Shown here: positions 11,833 through 22,912 of the stretch, piece by piece
Numbering within the stretch: the first letter of the stretch is position 1
Layout of the letters: the number at the start of each line of letters is the position of its first letter
Assembly (NCBI GenBank): GCA_008729055.1
Contig: SDUX01000004.1
Coordinates: forward strand, 4,542,559 to 4,606,558
DNA from: Pyropia haitanensis
Taxonomy: Eukaryota > Rhodophyta > Bangiophyceae > Bangiales > Bangiaceae
Direction of reading: 5' to 3'
DNA length: 64,000 nucleotides
Made by a program: the position numbers and the translations under genes
Notes under the pieces: generated by a model
What the model was told of the DNA's origin: nothing
What the model saw: only the letters and a program-made list of their open reading frames with translations
The model's database searches: none

Positions 11833-12708
11833 GTGGGGGGGGGGGGGGGGGGGCGGACGGGGGGGGGGGGTGGGTGGCGGCCGCCGTCGTCCACGCTCTG
11901 CCGCGGTGCTCCGCCCGACGCTCGCACCCATTGCCAGCGTCCCCGCTCTGCTGCTTTCACAGGCTTTTCTATGGCACCTCACCAGTCTCGGATGGGTCCC
12001 ACGGGCAGCCACGCGGCCGGCTCGGGCCGCAGGGCACGGCGGGTGGAGCTGGTCGTCGAGGGCGTTAGCAGCTTGCGAGACCGTGTCGTCAGTGTCAGGC
12101 CAGGCGCGCAGCGCCGGCACCCCTCTGTCGCAGCCACATCCCGTGACTGCGCACATCCCCATCCCCCCCCCCCGCCAAAAAAAAGAAACAAGCAATAGGC
12201 TGCGCACGGCGCCGCCACGCCGCAGGACCATCCCCGCCGGGCAAAAAAACGCGCCCTGCCCTCACCCGCACGCGGATGGGGCACACGCCCCCCCACCCAA
12301 GCGATGGCCGCCGCTGGTACGGCGGCCGCGTCGTCGTGGCCGCGGCCATGCAGCCGGGCCGCCGCAGCGGCGGCGGGCGACGGCGGTCGGGGCCCGTCGC
12401 CACCGGCGCGGGCACCCCGATGGACCCGCCGCCGCCGCCGCGGCGACGCAACGACGGCTGCTGTCCGCGAGCGCAGACGGGCGAGCCGGGACGATGCCGC
12501 CACGCGCAGGACGACGCCCCCCTGCCGCCCAGCACACGGGTGCGGGGGTGCCGGGGGGGCACACCTCCCGGCGTCCGTCGCGGTGGCCCCGACGTCAGGG
12601 GTCAGCGCCAGAGGGGTGGCGCGCGACGCCCCCTCCCCCTCTTACCGCCTCTTCCCCCCCACCCCCGGTGGTTGTCCAGCCAATCCAAACGTGGCGGTCC
12701 TCCCCCCC
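11833..12708. other. Convergent intergenic stretch
   Basis: Lies between the 3' ends of the plus-strand LPA1-like and minus-strand GON4-like genes. It begins with G runs at 11835-11870 and contains a C-rich tract and an A-rich spot near 12178-12190. Overlapping low-complexity frames on both strands carry no recognisable motif. The GON4-like protein could extend down to 12709 if the C run at 12881-12897 is one base short, giving a tail of repeated Gly-rich PSAVTGGGG units. Confidence 0.4.
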
Positions 12709-12854
12709 TCACCGCCCCCCCACCGCCGCGCCGCCCGTCGTCGCAGACCCCCCCCCGCCCGTCGTCACCGACGGCGAGCCACCCCCCCCCCCCTCCCCCC
12801 CAGTCGCCGCCGACGGCGAGCCACCGACGCCGCCGGCGCCTCCCCCCCCCCCCG

Positions 12855-15800
12855 TCACCGCCGACGGCAAGCCACCGCTGCCCCCCCCCCCCCCCCCGCA
12901 ACCGCAGACGAGGAGCCGCCACCGGCGGTCGCACCCGCCGCGGCGGCGGCGCCGCCGCCGCCGCCGCCGCCGCGGCGCCCCCCCTTGCGCGCCCGCTCCC
13001 GCCGCTTGGCCTCCCGCCGCGAGATCCGCTTGACGTACAGCGACCGCAGCTGGTACGCGTCGCGGTGTGGGAAGAAGGCGGCCTGAAGCTGCGGCCACGC
13101 GTCCGGGCCGAGGCGGCGGACGCCCGCCTCGAGCGTCCGCCACTCGGCGGCGCTCATCGGCGCCACGTGCACCGCGAGGCGCTTGACGGGGTTGTCGGGC
13201 GACCGCCGCGAGACGAGGTATGCGTACCGCCGCCGGGCCGCCGCGTCGGTGCGGTGGGGGAGGAGCGTCTCGCGGCCAGGTGGCGGGGGGAGGGAGGGGG
13301 GGGGGGGGGCGCCGCCGACCCGCCCGCCGCCGTCGCCGTCGCCACCGTCGCCGCCGACGCTGACGCCGACGCGCCCGCTGCCGACGCGGCCGCGACGGAC
13401 GCGGCCCAGCCGGAGGCGCCGTGCCACCGCACGGCGGCGGCGAGGAGCGCGTCATCGGCGAGCGTCCAGCCCGTCGCCGCGGACGCGTCCGCCACCGCCG
13501 CGGCGGCCTCGGGGGAGGTAATCCCCGCCGCCGCCGCGTCGACCGTGTAGTGGGCGGCGGTAGGCGCTCCGCCGATGGCGGCGGCAGCCGAGCCGGCGGC
13601 GGCGGGCGGGGCGGCGCGCAGCGCGGGCAGCAGCCGCGGGTCGGCGTCGGGGATGGCGGCGGCGAGCGCAGCGGCCGCGTCGGCGCCGCGCAGCACCCCC
13701 CCCGTGGACGGGTCAACAGCGGCCTCGGCCGTCGTGCCCAGCAGCCCGTTGACGGCATTGAGGGCAGGCGTAAAGTGGGCAGTCAACAGCGGAGGCGGCG
13801 GCGCCGCGCCGACGGCCGCGGCCGGGGTGGCGCCGCCGCCGGCGACCGCCATACCGTCACCGGGGGGGGCGGGGGGGAGGAGCCACAGCGCCTCCCGCTG
13901 CATGCGGCGGAAGCGGAGCGTCAGGTCGGCACGGTCCACTTGCGCGTTGAGCATGGCGGCCGTTTCCGACCGAACGGCGGGGGAGAAGAACGGCGCTTGG
14001 CAGGACAGCAGGTGCACCTGAACCGGGAAGGGAAAGGGAAGCGATGGGACGGGGGGCGACACAAAAAGAAAACCCGACAGTCCAGGGCCGTGGCAGCGGC
14101 AACGCAAACAGCAGGCAGGGAAACAGAGGAGACCACGAGGACGGTCAAAGCAAGGCAGAGCAGAGCTGCGTCAATGCCAGTCGCCGCACCTCTGCATGAA
14201 CCCTTGCGTGTGTCCCGACACGTGAGCACCAGGGGGCCGCTGGGCCAGGCTTGCCCACCCTCTTTCCGCCCAGTCACCACACGTCGACGCAACGGGAGAA
14301 CCCCCCTCCCTGCCCCCCCCCGCCGCCACGTACCTGCGCGCACAGCTGGACAAACGCTGCCAGCTGGCCCGCCACCTGCAGCCGTGGCATCGCGGCGAGG
14401 GCCGGCACGTAGGCCGACACGATGGGCGCAACATCGTCCACGACGTCGGCCGACGCAGGCGCGCGCGGCAGCAGCACGGGCGCAGCGACTGGCGGGCGGC
14501 GGGGCGTCCCGGCGGCGCCTGTGGCACCCGCCGCGGGGGTGAGGGGGAACGCCGCGCCCGCTGCGGGGGTGGGTTCCCGCGGCTGTGGCGGCGCCGCGGC
14601 GGCCGCCGCCTGTGCTGGGGAGACCGAGGCGACCGGCCCTGGTGGTGGCGCGCCGGCACCCGCCGCTGAGGGCGCCGCCGCCGCCCCACCGCCGTCGGGG
14701 GTGACCGCCCCCCAGCGCTCCCCCCGCCCCCCCCCCCGCTCGTTGTGCCCCGCGGCGTCCGCCCCCCCCGGCGGCCGCGTCTGCCGCCGCCGCAGCGCCG
14801 ACGAGCGGCGGGCCTCGAGGAGCTCGGCCACCTCCGTGCCCGGGATGTGCGTCGTCGCGTCGCTGCGGTACTCGTACGGGTCGTCGGGCGCGACGGCGGC
14901 GGCGGAGAAGTAGTCAAAGTCATCATCGTCGGCGGCTTCCTCGTCCCACAGGCCCGCGAGCAGCGGCGGGAGGCCGCCGCTGACGTCGGGCTCGACGCCG
15001 CTGCCCGCGGCGGACGAGGCAAACGCGGCGGCGAGGTCACACCCGCCGCCAGGGGGGGGCAGCGGCGCCACCGGCGGCTGCGCAAACGTGGACAGAAAGG
15101 CCCGCCAATGGTCGGGCTGCTCTGTCGACGCCGGCTCCTCTTCGGCGTCGTCATCATCGTCTTCCGCCGCCTCGTCGTCGTCGTCCTCCTCCTCGTCTTC
15201 CTCCTCCTCCTCCTCTTCCTCTTCCTCTCCCTCCATGGACGCCGCCTCATCCGCTGCACGAGCGGGTGCGCCACCAGTGCCGCGGGCACCTCCTCTGGCC
15301 GCCGTGACCGCTTCTGTCGCCGCGGCCGCCGCGGCCGCCTCTGTCGCCACTGCCGCCGCGGTCATACCTCTTTCAGGGGGTGCCGTCGTCAACGACGGCA
15401 ACCCCCGGAGGAGGGACGGCCGCTCACTATCCGCAGGGGGCCCGCCACTCTTGGCAGACACGTTCGCCGCGGCCCCAGCCGGCGCTGGCACCCCGCCGCC
15501 GCCACCGCCGGCCGCCGCAACCTCTTCGCCGCCGCTGTCTTCCTCCTCCGCGGCCTCCTCATCGTCCTCGCTCACACGGTAGTCCGTGTCCTCCGTGTCC
15601 TCCGTCTCCTCCCCGTCCGACGACAGCACGACGCGCTCAAAGACGGCCTCGCCACCCGTGCCGTCGTCCACGGCAGCACCCGCCCCTGTAGCCGCACCTG
15701 TCGGCGCGGCGGCGCCGCAACGGCCGCTGCCGCCACCCGCCGCCGCCGCCACCGCCGCTATCCCAGTGTGGGCCGGCGTCGCCACGGCGGCGCCGCCCCC

Positions 15801-16547
15801 CTCACGCGCAGCCCCCCCCACAGCCACGCCGCCACCCACCCCCCCCGCCGATGCCGTCGCCACCGTCGCCGCCGACGCCGCCTCAATCAGCGATGTCACC
15901 TGCAGTGGCGGCGTCGCCGCCGCCGCCGCCGCCGCCGCCGGCGACGACAGGCGCCGGCGCTTGGCGTCGCCCCGCCCGCTGCCGGTCGGCGCGCCGCCCG
16001 CCGCGCCGGCCGCTGCCGGTCCCGCCGACCCGGTGGAGCTGGTGGCGGCAGGGATGGCGGTGGCGGTGGCGGCGGCGGGGCCACCCGCATCGCGACGGCG
16101 CGTCCGGCGCGGGCGGACCGGCCGCGGCGGTACCCCCCCCCCCCCCGGCAGCGCGTCAGTGCCACCCCCGCTGCTGCCACTGTCGGCGGCGCCGCCCGAC
16201 GCGTCCGACGAGCCGCTGACGTACTCGGGCTCCGTCTCGACGCCGTCCCCCGCCGCGAGGCGCGCGCGCCGGCGGCGGCGGCGGCGGCGTTCGCGCGCCT
16301 CGCGGCGGCGGCCACCGCCGCCACCGCCACCGCCACCGCCACCGCTGCCATTGCCGCTGCCGCCACCGTCACCGCCACCGCCGCCGCCATCGCCCGTGGC
16401 GGCCGTCACCGACGCGGCGACGGCGGCGAGCAGCGGCAGCGGCGGTGGCACCCCCCCATCGCCCGCCGCCGCACGCCCAGCCGCCACCACCGCCGCCTCC
16501 ACCGCCGCCGCGTCCACCGCCGCCGTCGACGCACCACCACCGAGGCT

Positions 16548-16587
<40 letters not shown>

Positions 16588-16775
16588 GCCCCTGCCGTCG
16601 GCATGGTACCACCACCACTGCCCGGCGGTTCAGACGAGCCATCACCCCCCCCCCCCTCCTCAGCACCGTCGGCGCTGCTGTCGTCGCTGCTGCTGCTGCT
16701 CCAGTGCAGCTCGGTGCGTTCAAACGGGGCGTCCCCGTCGTCGCCGGCGGCCGCCGCCGCCGTCGGGTGGATCAT
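12855..16775 (-). CDS. GON4-like nuclear regulator with C-terminal SANT/Myb-like region
   Basis: Exon 1 starts at the ATG at 16775 (MIHPTAAAAAG) and ends at a phase-0 donor (GTACGT, intron 14333-14018, 316 nt). Exon 2 resumes at 14017 with VHLLSCQAPFF. Exon 1 is long, acidic and low-complexity, with Asp/Glu blocks. Near its end a segment with FDYFSAAAVAPDDPYEYRSD and IPGTEVAELLE resembles the GON4L core. The splice joins AFVQLCAQ to VHLLSCQ, matching the helical QHVQLLTQ-HLLA segment of that family. Downstream GWTLADDALLAAAVRWHG and RRSPDNPVKRLAVH resemble the SANT/Myb-like end of GON4-type proteins, which act in transcriptional repression and cell-cycle control in animals and plants. The frame breaks once at the G run 13296-13309 (one base short) inside the SANT-like region, and possibly again at 12881-12897. 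Its start lies 614 bp from the divergent eIF4A3 start. Family assignment is from motif resemblance. Confidence 0.6.
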
Positions 16776-17389
16776 GGCCCGGTGCGGGGGGGGGACGCAT
16801 CGCGGGGGGGGGGGAGGGGGGGCGCCCGCGGGGGGGGGGGGGGGGGGGGTTGCCCGCCCCAGCGATACGCCGGCCGTGCCGGGCGGGACGGTGGAGCGAC
16901 CGCCGCCGCCAGCTGCCGCGATGCAGTCAGCACGAGCGGGGCGTGGCTCGTGCGGTGGGGCGTGCGCGCGCACAACGCGCCGACGTCGGCCAAGCCCCCG
17001 TCTGTGACATCCACGTGGCAAATTCCACTCGCCACCCACCCGGTGCCGCGGGTCGGCTCCACATCCAAGTCCGTCGCAATTTGCCCGTTTCGGCTCGTTT
17101 GGCCAGAGCCACGGCGCTCGTCCAGGACCGCCGCCCGCGCCGCCAAGAGCGTGTGCTTGTGCCACCCGTCACCCTCGCCCCGGGAGCACCCACCGCCGGC
17201 TGCCGCTGCTACTGAGCGTCCCTCGCTGCTCCGCGCCTCCCTCGTGAGAAGAGTACTGTCGGCGAGTCATAAGGGTCCTTGCGTGGCCTCATCGTCCCCG
17301 ACCCACCGCCTTTCGCGTTCTGTTTCTTTTGTTGCGTGCCGCCGCGGCGGTCCACCCCCCACCCCTGTGCGGCCGCTGCGCCCACCGCC
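16776..17389. promoter_or_regulatory. Divergent upstream region shared by the GON4-like and eIF4A3 genes
   Basis: These 614 bases separate two head-to-head start codons and must hold both promoters. A palindromic G-box (CCACGTGG) sits at 17011-17018, roughly mid-way. No clear TATA element is seen. The left quarter, next to the GON4-like start, consists of long G runs (16785-16850). Confidence 0.4.
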
Positions 17390-17641
17390 ATGGACATGTC
17401 AGACGATGAGCGGCCGGGCGGCCCGCCTGCTGGCAGCCGCCTTCCCGATGCACCTGCGGACGGTGACGGCGGCAGCAGGCGGGAGCAGCCGCGTCGCCGC
17501 CGTCGGCGCGGCCGCCAGGCCGCCATGGACGATGAGGAAGACGCGCCGCCGCGGGGCGGCCGGCGAAGCGGCAGTAGGGACGGCCGCGACGGGGGCGGCC
17601 GCGGCGGTCGCCGGCACCAGCGCGATGGCGGCGACCGCAGC

Positions 17642-17689
<48 letters not shown>

Positions 17690-18853
17690 AGAGGCGGTGG
17701 CAGTGGCGGTGGCCTCAAGCTGTACACCAGCTTTGACGCGATGGGCCTCAAGGCGGACCTCCTCCGCGGCCTCTACGCGTTTGGCTTTGAAAAGCCGTCG
17801 GCCATCCAGCAGCGCGCGATGGTGCCCGCCCTCGCCGGCCGCGACGTCATTGCGCAGGCGCAGTCGGGCACCGGCAAGACGGCCATGATTGCGCTGCTGG
17901 CACTGCAGGCGGCCGCCGCGGCTACCCGTGACGTGCAGGTGCTGACGCTGTCGCCGACGCGGGAGCTGGCCACCCAGACCGCCCGCGACGCGACCGCCCT
18001 CGCCGAGTACATGAGCGTCGGCGTGCACGCGTGTGTGGGCGGCCGGTCGGTGGGGGAGGACATCCGGCGGCTCGAGGGGGGGGGCGTTCACGTTGTCAGC
18101 GGCACGCCGGGGCGGGTGTACGACATGATGCAGCGGCGGGTGCTGTCGGTGAAGCGGGTCAAGATGCTGGTGCTGGACGAGGCGGACGAGATGCTCGGCA
18201 TGGGCTTCAAGGAGCAAATCTACGACATCTACCGGGGCCTCCCCGCGGACGTGCAGGTGGTGCTCGTCAGCGCCACCCTCCCCGCCGACGTCCTCTCCAT
18301 GACCTCCCAGTTCATGACCGAGCCGGTGCGGGTGCTGGTCAAGCGCGACGAGCTGACGCTCGAGGGCATCAAGCAGTTCTTTGTGGCGGTGGAGAAGGAG
18401 GAGTGGAAGTTTGACACCCTCTGCGACCTGTACGAGACGCTCACCATCACGCAGGCGGTCATTTTCGTCAACACCCGCACCAAGGTGGACTGGCTGGCCA
18501 CCAAGATGCGGGAGAGCCACTTTGTCGTCGCCGCCATGCACGGGGAGATGCGCCAGTCGGAGCGGGACGGGGTGATGGCGGACTTCCGCAGCGGCAAGAG
18601 CCGCGTCCTCATCGCTACCGACGTGTGGGCGCGGGGCATTGACGTGCGGCAGGTGTCGCTCGTCATCAACTATGACCTGCCCGTCGGGCGGGAGGCGTAC
18701 CTCCACCGCATTGGCCGGAGTGGCCGCTTTGGCCGCAAGGGCGTCGCCATCAACTTTGTGTGCGAGGGCGACGTCACCGCCCTGCGGGACATTGAGCAGT
18801 TCTACAGCACCCAAATCGACGAGATGCCCATGAGCGTAGCGGACCTTGTATAG
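17390..18853 (+). CDS. EIF4A3: eIF4A3-like DEAD-box RNA helicase (exon junction complex core)
   Basis: Single-exon frame of 487 residues from the ATG at 17390 ([11 protein letters not shown], context CCGCCATGG). All DEAD-box motifs are present: [11 protein letters not shown] (Q motif), AQSGTGKT at about 157-164, PTREL, GTPGR, DEAD at about 263, SAT, and HRIGRSGR near 438. eIF4A3 rather than eIF4A1 is indicated by [34 protein letters not shown] and the ending [15 protein letters not shown]. It should be a nuclear RNA-dependent ATPase clamping spliced mRNA in the exon junction complex. The core is about human length, but roughly 110 N-terminal residues are extra: Arg/Asp-rich with RGG-like spots and a run of about 16 Gly. 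The G run at 18076-18084 needs no correction. Confidence 0.93.
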
Positions 18854-19012
18854 GGGCGGCGTGGGGACGGTGGCGGGGGACAAGAAAAAGTTTGCTGGCC
18901 CCGCGCAGCCCGTCGTTTGTGTTCTGCAGAGCCTGCTTCTCTTCCCCCTCCCTCCCCCTCCCTCCCCCCACCCCCCGCCCCCATCCCACGCTGCCCCTCC
19001 CGCACGGGGCAC

Positions 19013-19749
19013 TCACCGCCCGACCGCCGAGGCCGCACGGCTGGCGGCCGAGACGCCCACGCCCGCGGCAAAGCTCCCCACGACCGCCATGAGGGCCCAC
19101 AAGGGGCCAAAGCCGCCGAACTCGCTGTTGCCGCCACACCTCCCGTTGCCGCAACCGCCGCCGCCGCCGCCGCTGCCGCCGCCACCGCTGCCGCCGCCGC
19201 CGCCGCTGCCGCCGCCACCGCTGCCGCGGCTTCCGCCGCTGTCGACGCCGCCGCCGCCGTCGCCACCGTCCGTGCCGGCGCCCCCCCCCCGGCCACACCG
19301 GACACGGCCGCTGGCGACACCACCGACCGGCGCGTGGCGGCGGCGGCGGCACCCCCCGCGGCCGCGTCGTCGTCCTCCACCACCGGCGTGACCGCCACCG
19401 CCGTCGCCCCGGCAGCGGCGCCGCCGCCGCCGCCGACGCGCGGCGGCGGTGGCGGCGGTGGTGGCGGCGGCGGCCGGCGGCGGGCGGGTGGCCGCCACCG
19501 CCGCCGCCGCCGCGGACCCCCCCCACGCGGCAGCAGCGGGGGTGGCGACGGCGGCGGCGGCGGCGGTGGCGGCCGCCACCGCCGGCCGCCGCGGCCGGCC
19601 GCGACGGGCGCGACGGCCCACGGCTCCCGCTCCGTCGCGGAGCGGCCGCCGGCGTGCGCGGGGTAGGGGGGTGGTGGCGCGTGGTCGCCGCCGGCCGGAC
19701 CGACCGCCGCGGCGGTGGCGGCGGCGGCGGCGGCGGTGGTGGTGCCCAT
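19013..19749 (-). CDS. Hypothetical small protein with C-terminal membrane segment
   Basis: Not recognised. From the ATG at 19749 ([17 protein letters not shown]) the frame encodes a Pro/Arg/Ala-rich stretch that could be a plastid transit peptide, then VTPVVEDDDAAAGG. Correcting the C run at 19281-19290 by one base moves into the frame with a Gly/Ser-rich linker and a hydrophobic C-terminal segment, GFGPLWALMAVVGSFAAGVG, ending at a stop at 19013. The C-terminal helix and codon bias argue for a real tail-anchored or thylakoid-type membrane protein. The N-terminus and frame are uncertain because most of the protein is low complexity. Confidence 0.35.
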
Positions 19750-21430
19750 GGGGTGATGCCCTGTGGGACCGTGGCACCCCGGTGGAAGGGATGAGCGGGG
19801 ATGGTGGGGGGAGGGATGGAGTCGGGGGAAGGGCAAAGGGGGGGGGATGCCCGGTAGGTCGTGGCCGCGGGCGGGGGGGCGCCCCGCCGCCACTGTCGCG
19901 GGCACCGTCGGAGGCCGCCCGCGGGGCCGACGGCGGGCGGCCACGGGCGGCCCGCCGCCGGACGGTCCCGGCGCGAGGAGTCGGGGGCGGGAGCGCCGTC
20001 GGCGCAGCGACCACGCCGGCCGCGTCGCCGCGCGCGGCGTGACCCCCAGCGGCGGCTCTTGGGCGGGCAGAGGCAGCCGCGGCGGCGCGGGCGCTCGCGC
20101 CGCCGCGGCGACGCCCGCCGCGCAGGGGGAGCGGCCGCACCGCGGCGGCGGCCGGCGGGCCGTTGCCCCAACACGAGGGAGAGGCGGGGTGTACCCCACG
20201 CCGCCTGCCGAGGCCACGCCGGCCGCCCACCGTGGCCGCCGTCGGCCGGCACGGCCGTGCCCCGCGGCAGGCGAGTGGCGGGCGGGCTGGCGGCGGTCAC
20301 CCCGCGGCACCCGCGGCACCACCCGCGCCGCCCACACCGCGGGAAGAGCCTCTGTTCGCCCCGCCGCCACCACAAACGACCAGCCACCCGTCGTGCCGTC
20401 ACCGCCCGCCGCAGTAGACGATCGAGGGCGGGCACTTCACGTGCCGTGCGCGCGCGGGGAGGGGGCGGAGGGGCGGCGGCCGGCGCGCCGCGGCCGCGGA
20501 CGACAGCACACGGGGAGAGGGAGAGCGGGGTGGCGGGCGGGTGGGCCGCCAGTCCTCCCGCGCCCCACAGGGTGTGCGGGGGGTGGGACGAGCAGCGCGG
20601 GTACGTAAGCCGACGCGGATTGTTAGGGCGGGGGATGGCTGCGGGGGGGGGGTCGCCATACAACGGGATGGGGGGATGCGGTTTGGGGGTGCCGTCCACA
20701 CGGTGTGTGTGCCCGTGGCCGTGGGGGTTGGCCCCACCGGTGCGCGTGGTGGGGCCTTTTCGGGGGGCGCGTCACGGGCAGGGCCCCTCGCGCCGGCGGC
20801 AGCGGCAGCGGCAGCGAGAGCTCTACAAAGCATCCCCGTTTGGTGGGGGAGTGATCCGCGAGGCGGCGTCCCTCGCCCGTGGTGTCCACGCCCCCGTCTC
20901 GCCAGTGTTGACGGTGCGTGCCAAGGCGCACCGCGCGGGCCACTGTCGGTCGGGCGTGCCGGGGCAGGACTTGCACGCGGCTGTGGCCAATGGGCGGCGT
21001 TCCCGGTCGTGGCGTCACGCCACTGGCAGCTGGCCGCAGCGATGCCAGCCACGGTGGCCGGCGGGCCGGGGGTCTGGCAGTGAGCTGGCTGCCTTGCGAC
21101 GGGCGGGGCGGCCACGGCGGCGGCGCGTCTGCTCGCTGGGGCAGCCCCGGACCGCCGTTGCCACCACCGTGGCCGCCCCGCCTCGCGGTCCAACGCCGGT
21201 CGGTCAATCTCCCGAGCCGCCGGCTCCCCCACTCGGAGGCTGCGCTCTCCTCGACGTCGACCCCGCCGGCGCCCTGTCTCCGTCTGGTCCCACTGCGCTC
21301 TTCCCCCGCCCCCCTCTCCCCACGCCCTTTTCCCCCCGTCTGTGCGCCGCCCCGCGTCCGCCGGCGTTCTCCCGCAGCCGCCCGCGAGTCACCCGGGGTT
21401 GTTCAGCCGGTCCCCGGCACCGCCGGCGGC
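19750..21430. other. Gene-poor stretch upstream of the EndoU gene
   Basis: No gene is supported. About 19750-20600 is very GC-rich with Arg/Pro/Gly-rich open frames on both strands and no motif. About 20600-21180 is lower in GC with short frames. About 21180-21430 is pyrimidine-rich and is the probable 5' untranslated and promoter region of the EndoU gene. Confidence 0.4.
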
Positions 21431-22912
21431 ATGGCGACCTACTCGCGGGCGGCCACCGTCAATGGCTACGCCGCCCTCGCGTCCTACATCCAACGGCAGT
21501 CCACGTTTGTCGCGGGCCTCGCCGCCGCTGGCACCGAGCCGACCGCCCCCCAGCTGGCGCGCTTCCAGTCGCGCACGACGGGCGTGCTGCGGCGGCTCAC
21601 TGACGGCGCGCCGCCGCCGGTCGCGGCGCTCGCCGAGCAGCTGTGCGACGCGGTGGACGCGGCGGAGGACGGGGCGGGCCTCGGCGCGGCGTTTGCCGCC
21701 GCCCTCGACGAGGCGCGCGTGCTGTCGGCCGCCGCGGGGGTGGCGACCGCGGCTGAAGGGGAGGAGGAGGCTGAGGGGGAGGAGGGGGAGGGGGATGACG
21801 GCGGCGGCGGCCTGCGCCCGACGGCGGAGGAGCTGTCAGACTTTTCCGCGATGGCCCAGCGCCTCTGGTCGCTGGACGTGAACCGGCTGGTGGCGGATCG
21901 GGACTACCAGATCAACGTGCAGCGCAAGGCGCGGGGCATGTCCCCGTCGTCGGACGCGGCGCGGGAGCCGCTCTTCACCTACGTCGACACGGCGGCGTAC
22001 GCGGCGCGCCCCACGTTTGTTGCGTTTTACAAGCTGCTCGACAACTACTCGGCGCACACGGGCGTCACGGAGGAGCTGACGCCCGAGGAGCAAGTGGAGA
22101 TTGACGGCTTCCTCGACGCCATCATGGTCACGCCCGTCATGCGCTACGCGGTCGCCTACGCGGTGGCGCGGCGGGTCGCCCGCTCGGCGGCGGACCTGCG
22201 CGCGCAGCTGGCGGAGCTGTGGTTTGCGTTTTATCGGCGCGAGGCGGCGCGGGATTCGAGCGCGTTTGAGCACGTCTTCCTCGGGGAGGTCCGCCGCGGC
22301 AAGGTGATCGGCCTCCACAACTGGATGACGCTCCTCCGGGAGGAACGCCTGGGCGACTTGGACTACCTCGGCTACCTCCCGCCGCGGCCACCACCACGCG
22401 GCCGCCGGCCAGACGTGCCGGAGAGCAGCTCCCAGATGCTCACCGTGCGGTTTGCGTGGCACGGGGCGGTCAAGGCGGCGTCTACCATCTTTGTCGGTAC
22501 CAGCCCCGAGTTTGAGATGGCCCTCTACTCGCTCCTCTACTTGTGTGGCGGCGGCCGCGAGCGGCACGAGGTCCGCGTGGGCCCACACCGGGCGGAGATC
22601 AAGGTTTACCCGATGGGGCGGATGCTCGGCACCTGCTACGCCGAGCAGCTGCCCGGCGGCGAGGAGGACGCGGCGGTGTGCATCCAGAGCGCGTTTCGTG
22701 CCAAGCGCACGGAGGCCCCTTTCCGCCGACACCTGGATGCCAAGGCGGGGCGGCGGGAGGAGGCGGCGTCCGCCGCGGGGGGGGAGGCGGAGGCCGCCGA
22801 GCCGGTGGCGGCGGCGGTCGAGGAGGGGCAGCCGCCAGAAGAGACGGAGGGCTCCGCGGCTCTCAAGGCCATTGGGAAGGAGCTCTTCCGGCAGGCGCTC
22901 AAGTTCTTTTGA
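21431..22912 (+). CDS. EndoU (XendoU-like) endoribonuclease
   Basis: Single-exon frame of 493 residues from the ATG at 21431 (MATYSRAATVNGYAALA, context GGCATGG). The catalytic EndoU domain occupies about residues 130-405. The active-site set is visible: His281 in FEHVFLGE, His296 in GLHNW, and Lys348 in WHGAVKAAS, just before IFVGTSPEFEMALYSLLYL. EndoU enzymes cut single-stranded RNA at uridylates in a metal-dependent way, leaving 2',3'-cyclic phosphates. No signal peptide is seen, so a cytosolic or nuclear role is likelier than secretion. An N-terminal domain of about 100 residues and a Glu-rich linker precede the catalytic part. A C-terminal tail holds CIQSAFRAKR, which resembles the first half of a calmodulin-binding IQ motif, then an Ala/Glu-rich helix. 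The gene converges on the first subtilase. Confidence 0.9.
   Translation: MATYSRAATVNGYAALASYIQRQSTFVAGLAAAGTEPTAPQLARFQSRTTGVLRRLTDGAPPPVAALAEQLCDAVDAAEDGAGLGAAFAAALDEARVLSAAAGVATAAEGEEEAEGEEGEGDDGGGGLRPTAEELSDFSAMAQRLWSLDVNRLVADRDYQINVQRKARGMSPSSDAAREPLFTYVDTAAYAARPTFVAFYKLLDNYSAHTGVTEELTPEEQVEIDGFLDAIMVTPVMRYAVAYAVARRVARSAADLRAQLAELWFAFYRREAARDSSAFEHVFLGEVRRGKVIGLHNWMTLLREERLGDLDYLGYLPPRPPPRGRRPDVPESSSQMLTVRFAWHGAVKAASTIFVGTSPEFEMALYSLLYLCGGGRERHEVRVGPHRAEIKVYPMGRMLGTCYAEQLPGGEEDAAVCIQSAFRAKRTEAPFRRHLDAKAGRREEAASAAGGEAEAAEPVAAAVEEGQPPEETEGSAALKAIGKELFRQALKFF

Noticed and set aside
14745..17888. A plus-strand frame of over 1,000 codons antisense to the GON4-like gene
   Set aside because: Low-complexity Arg/His/Ala string without motifs; the minus strand carries conserved segments and a proper intron.
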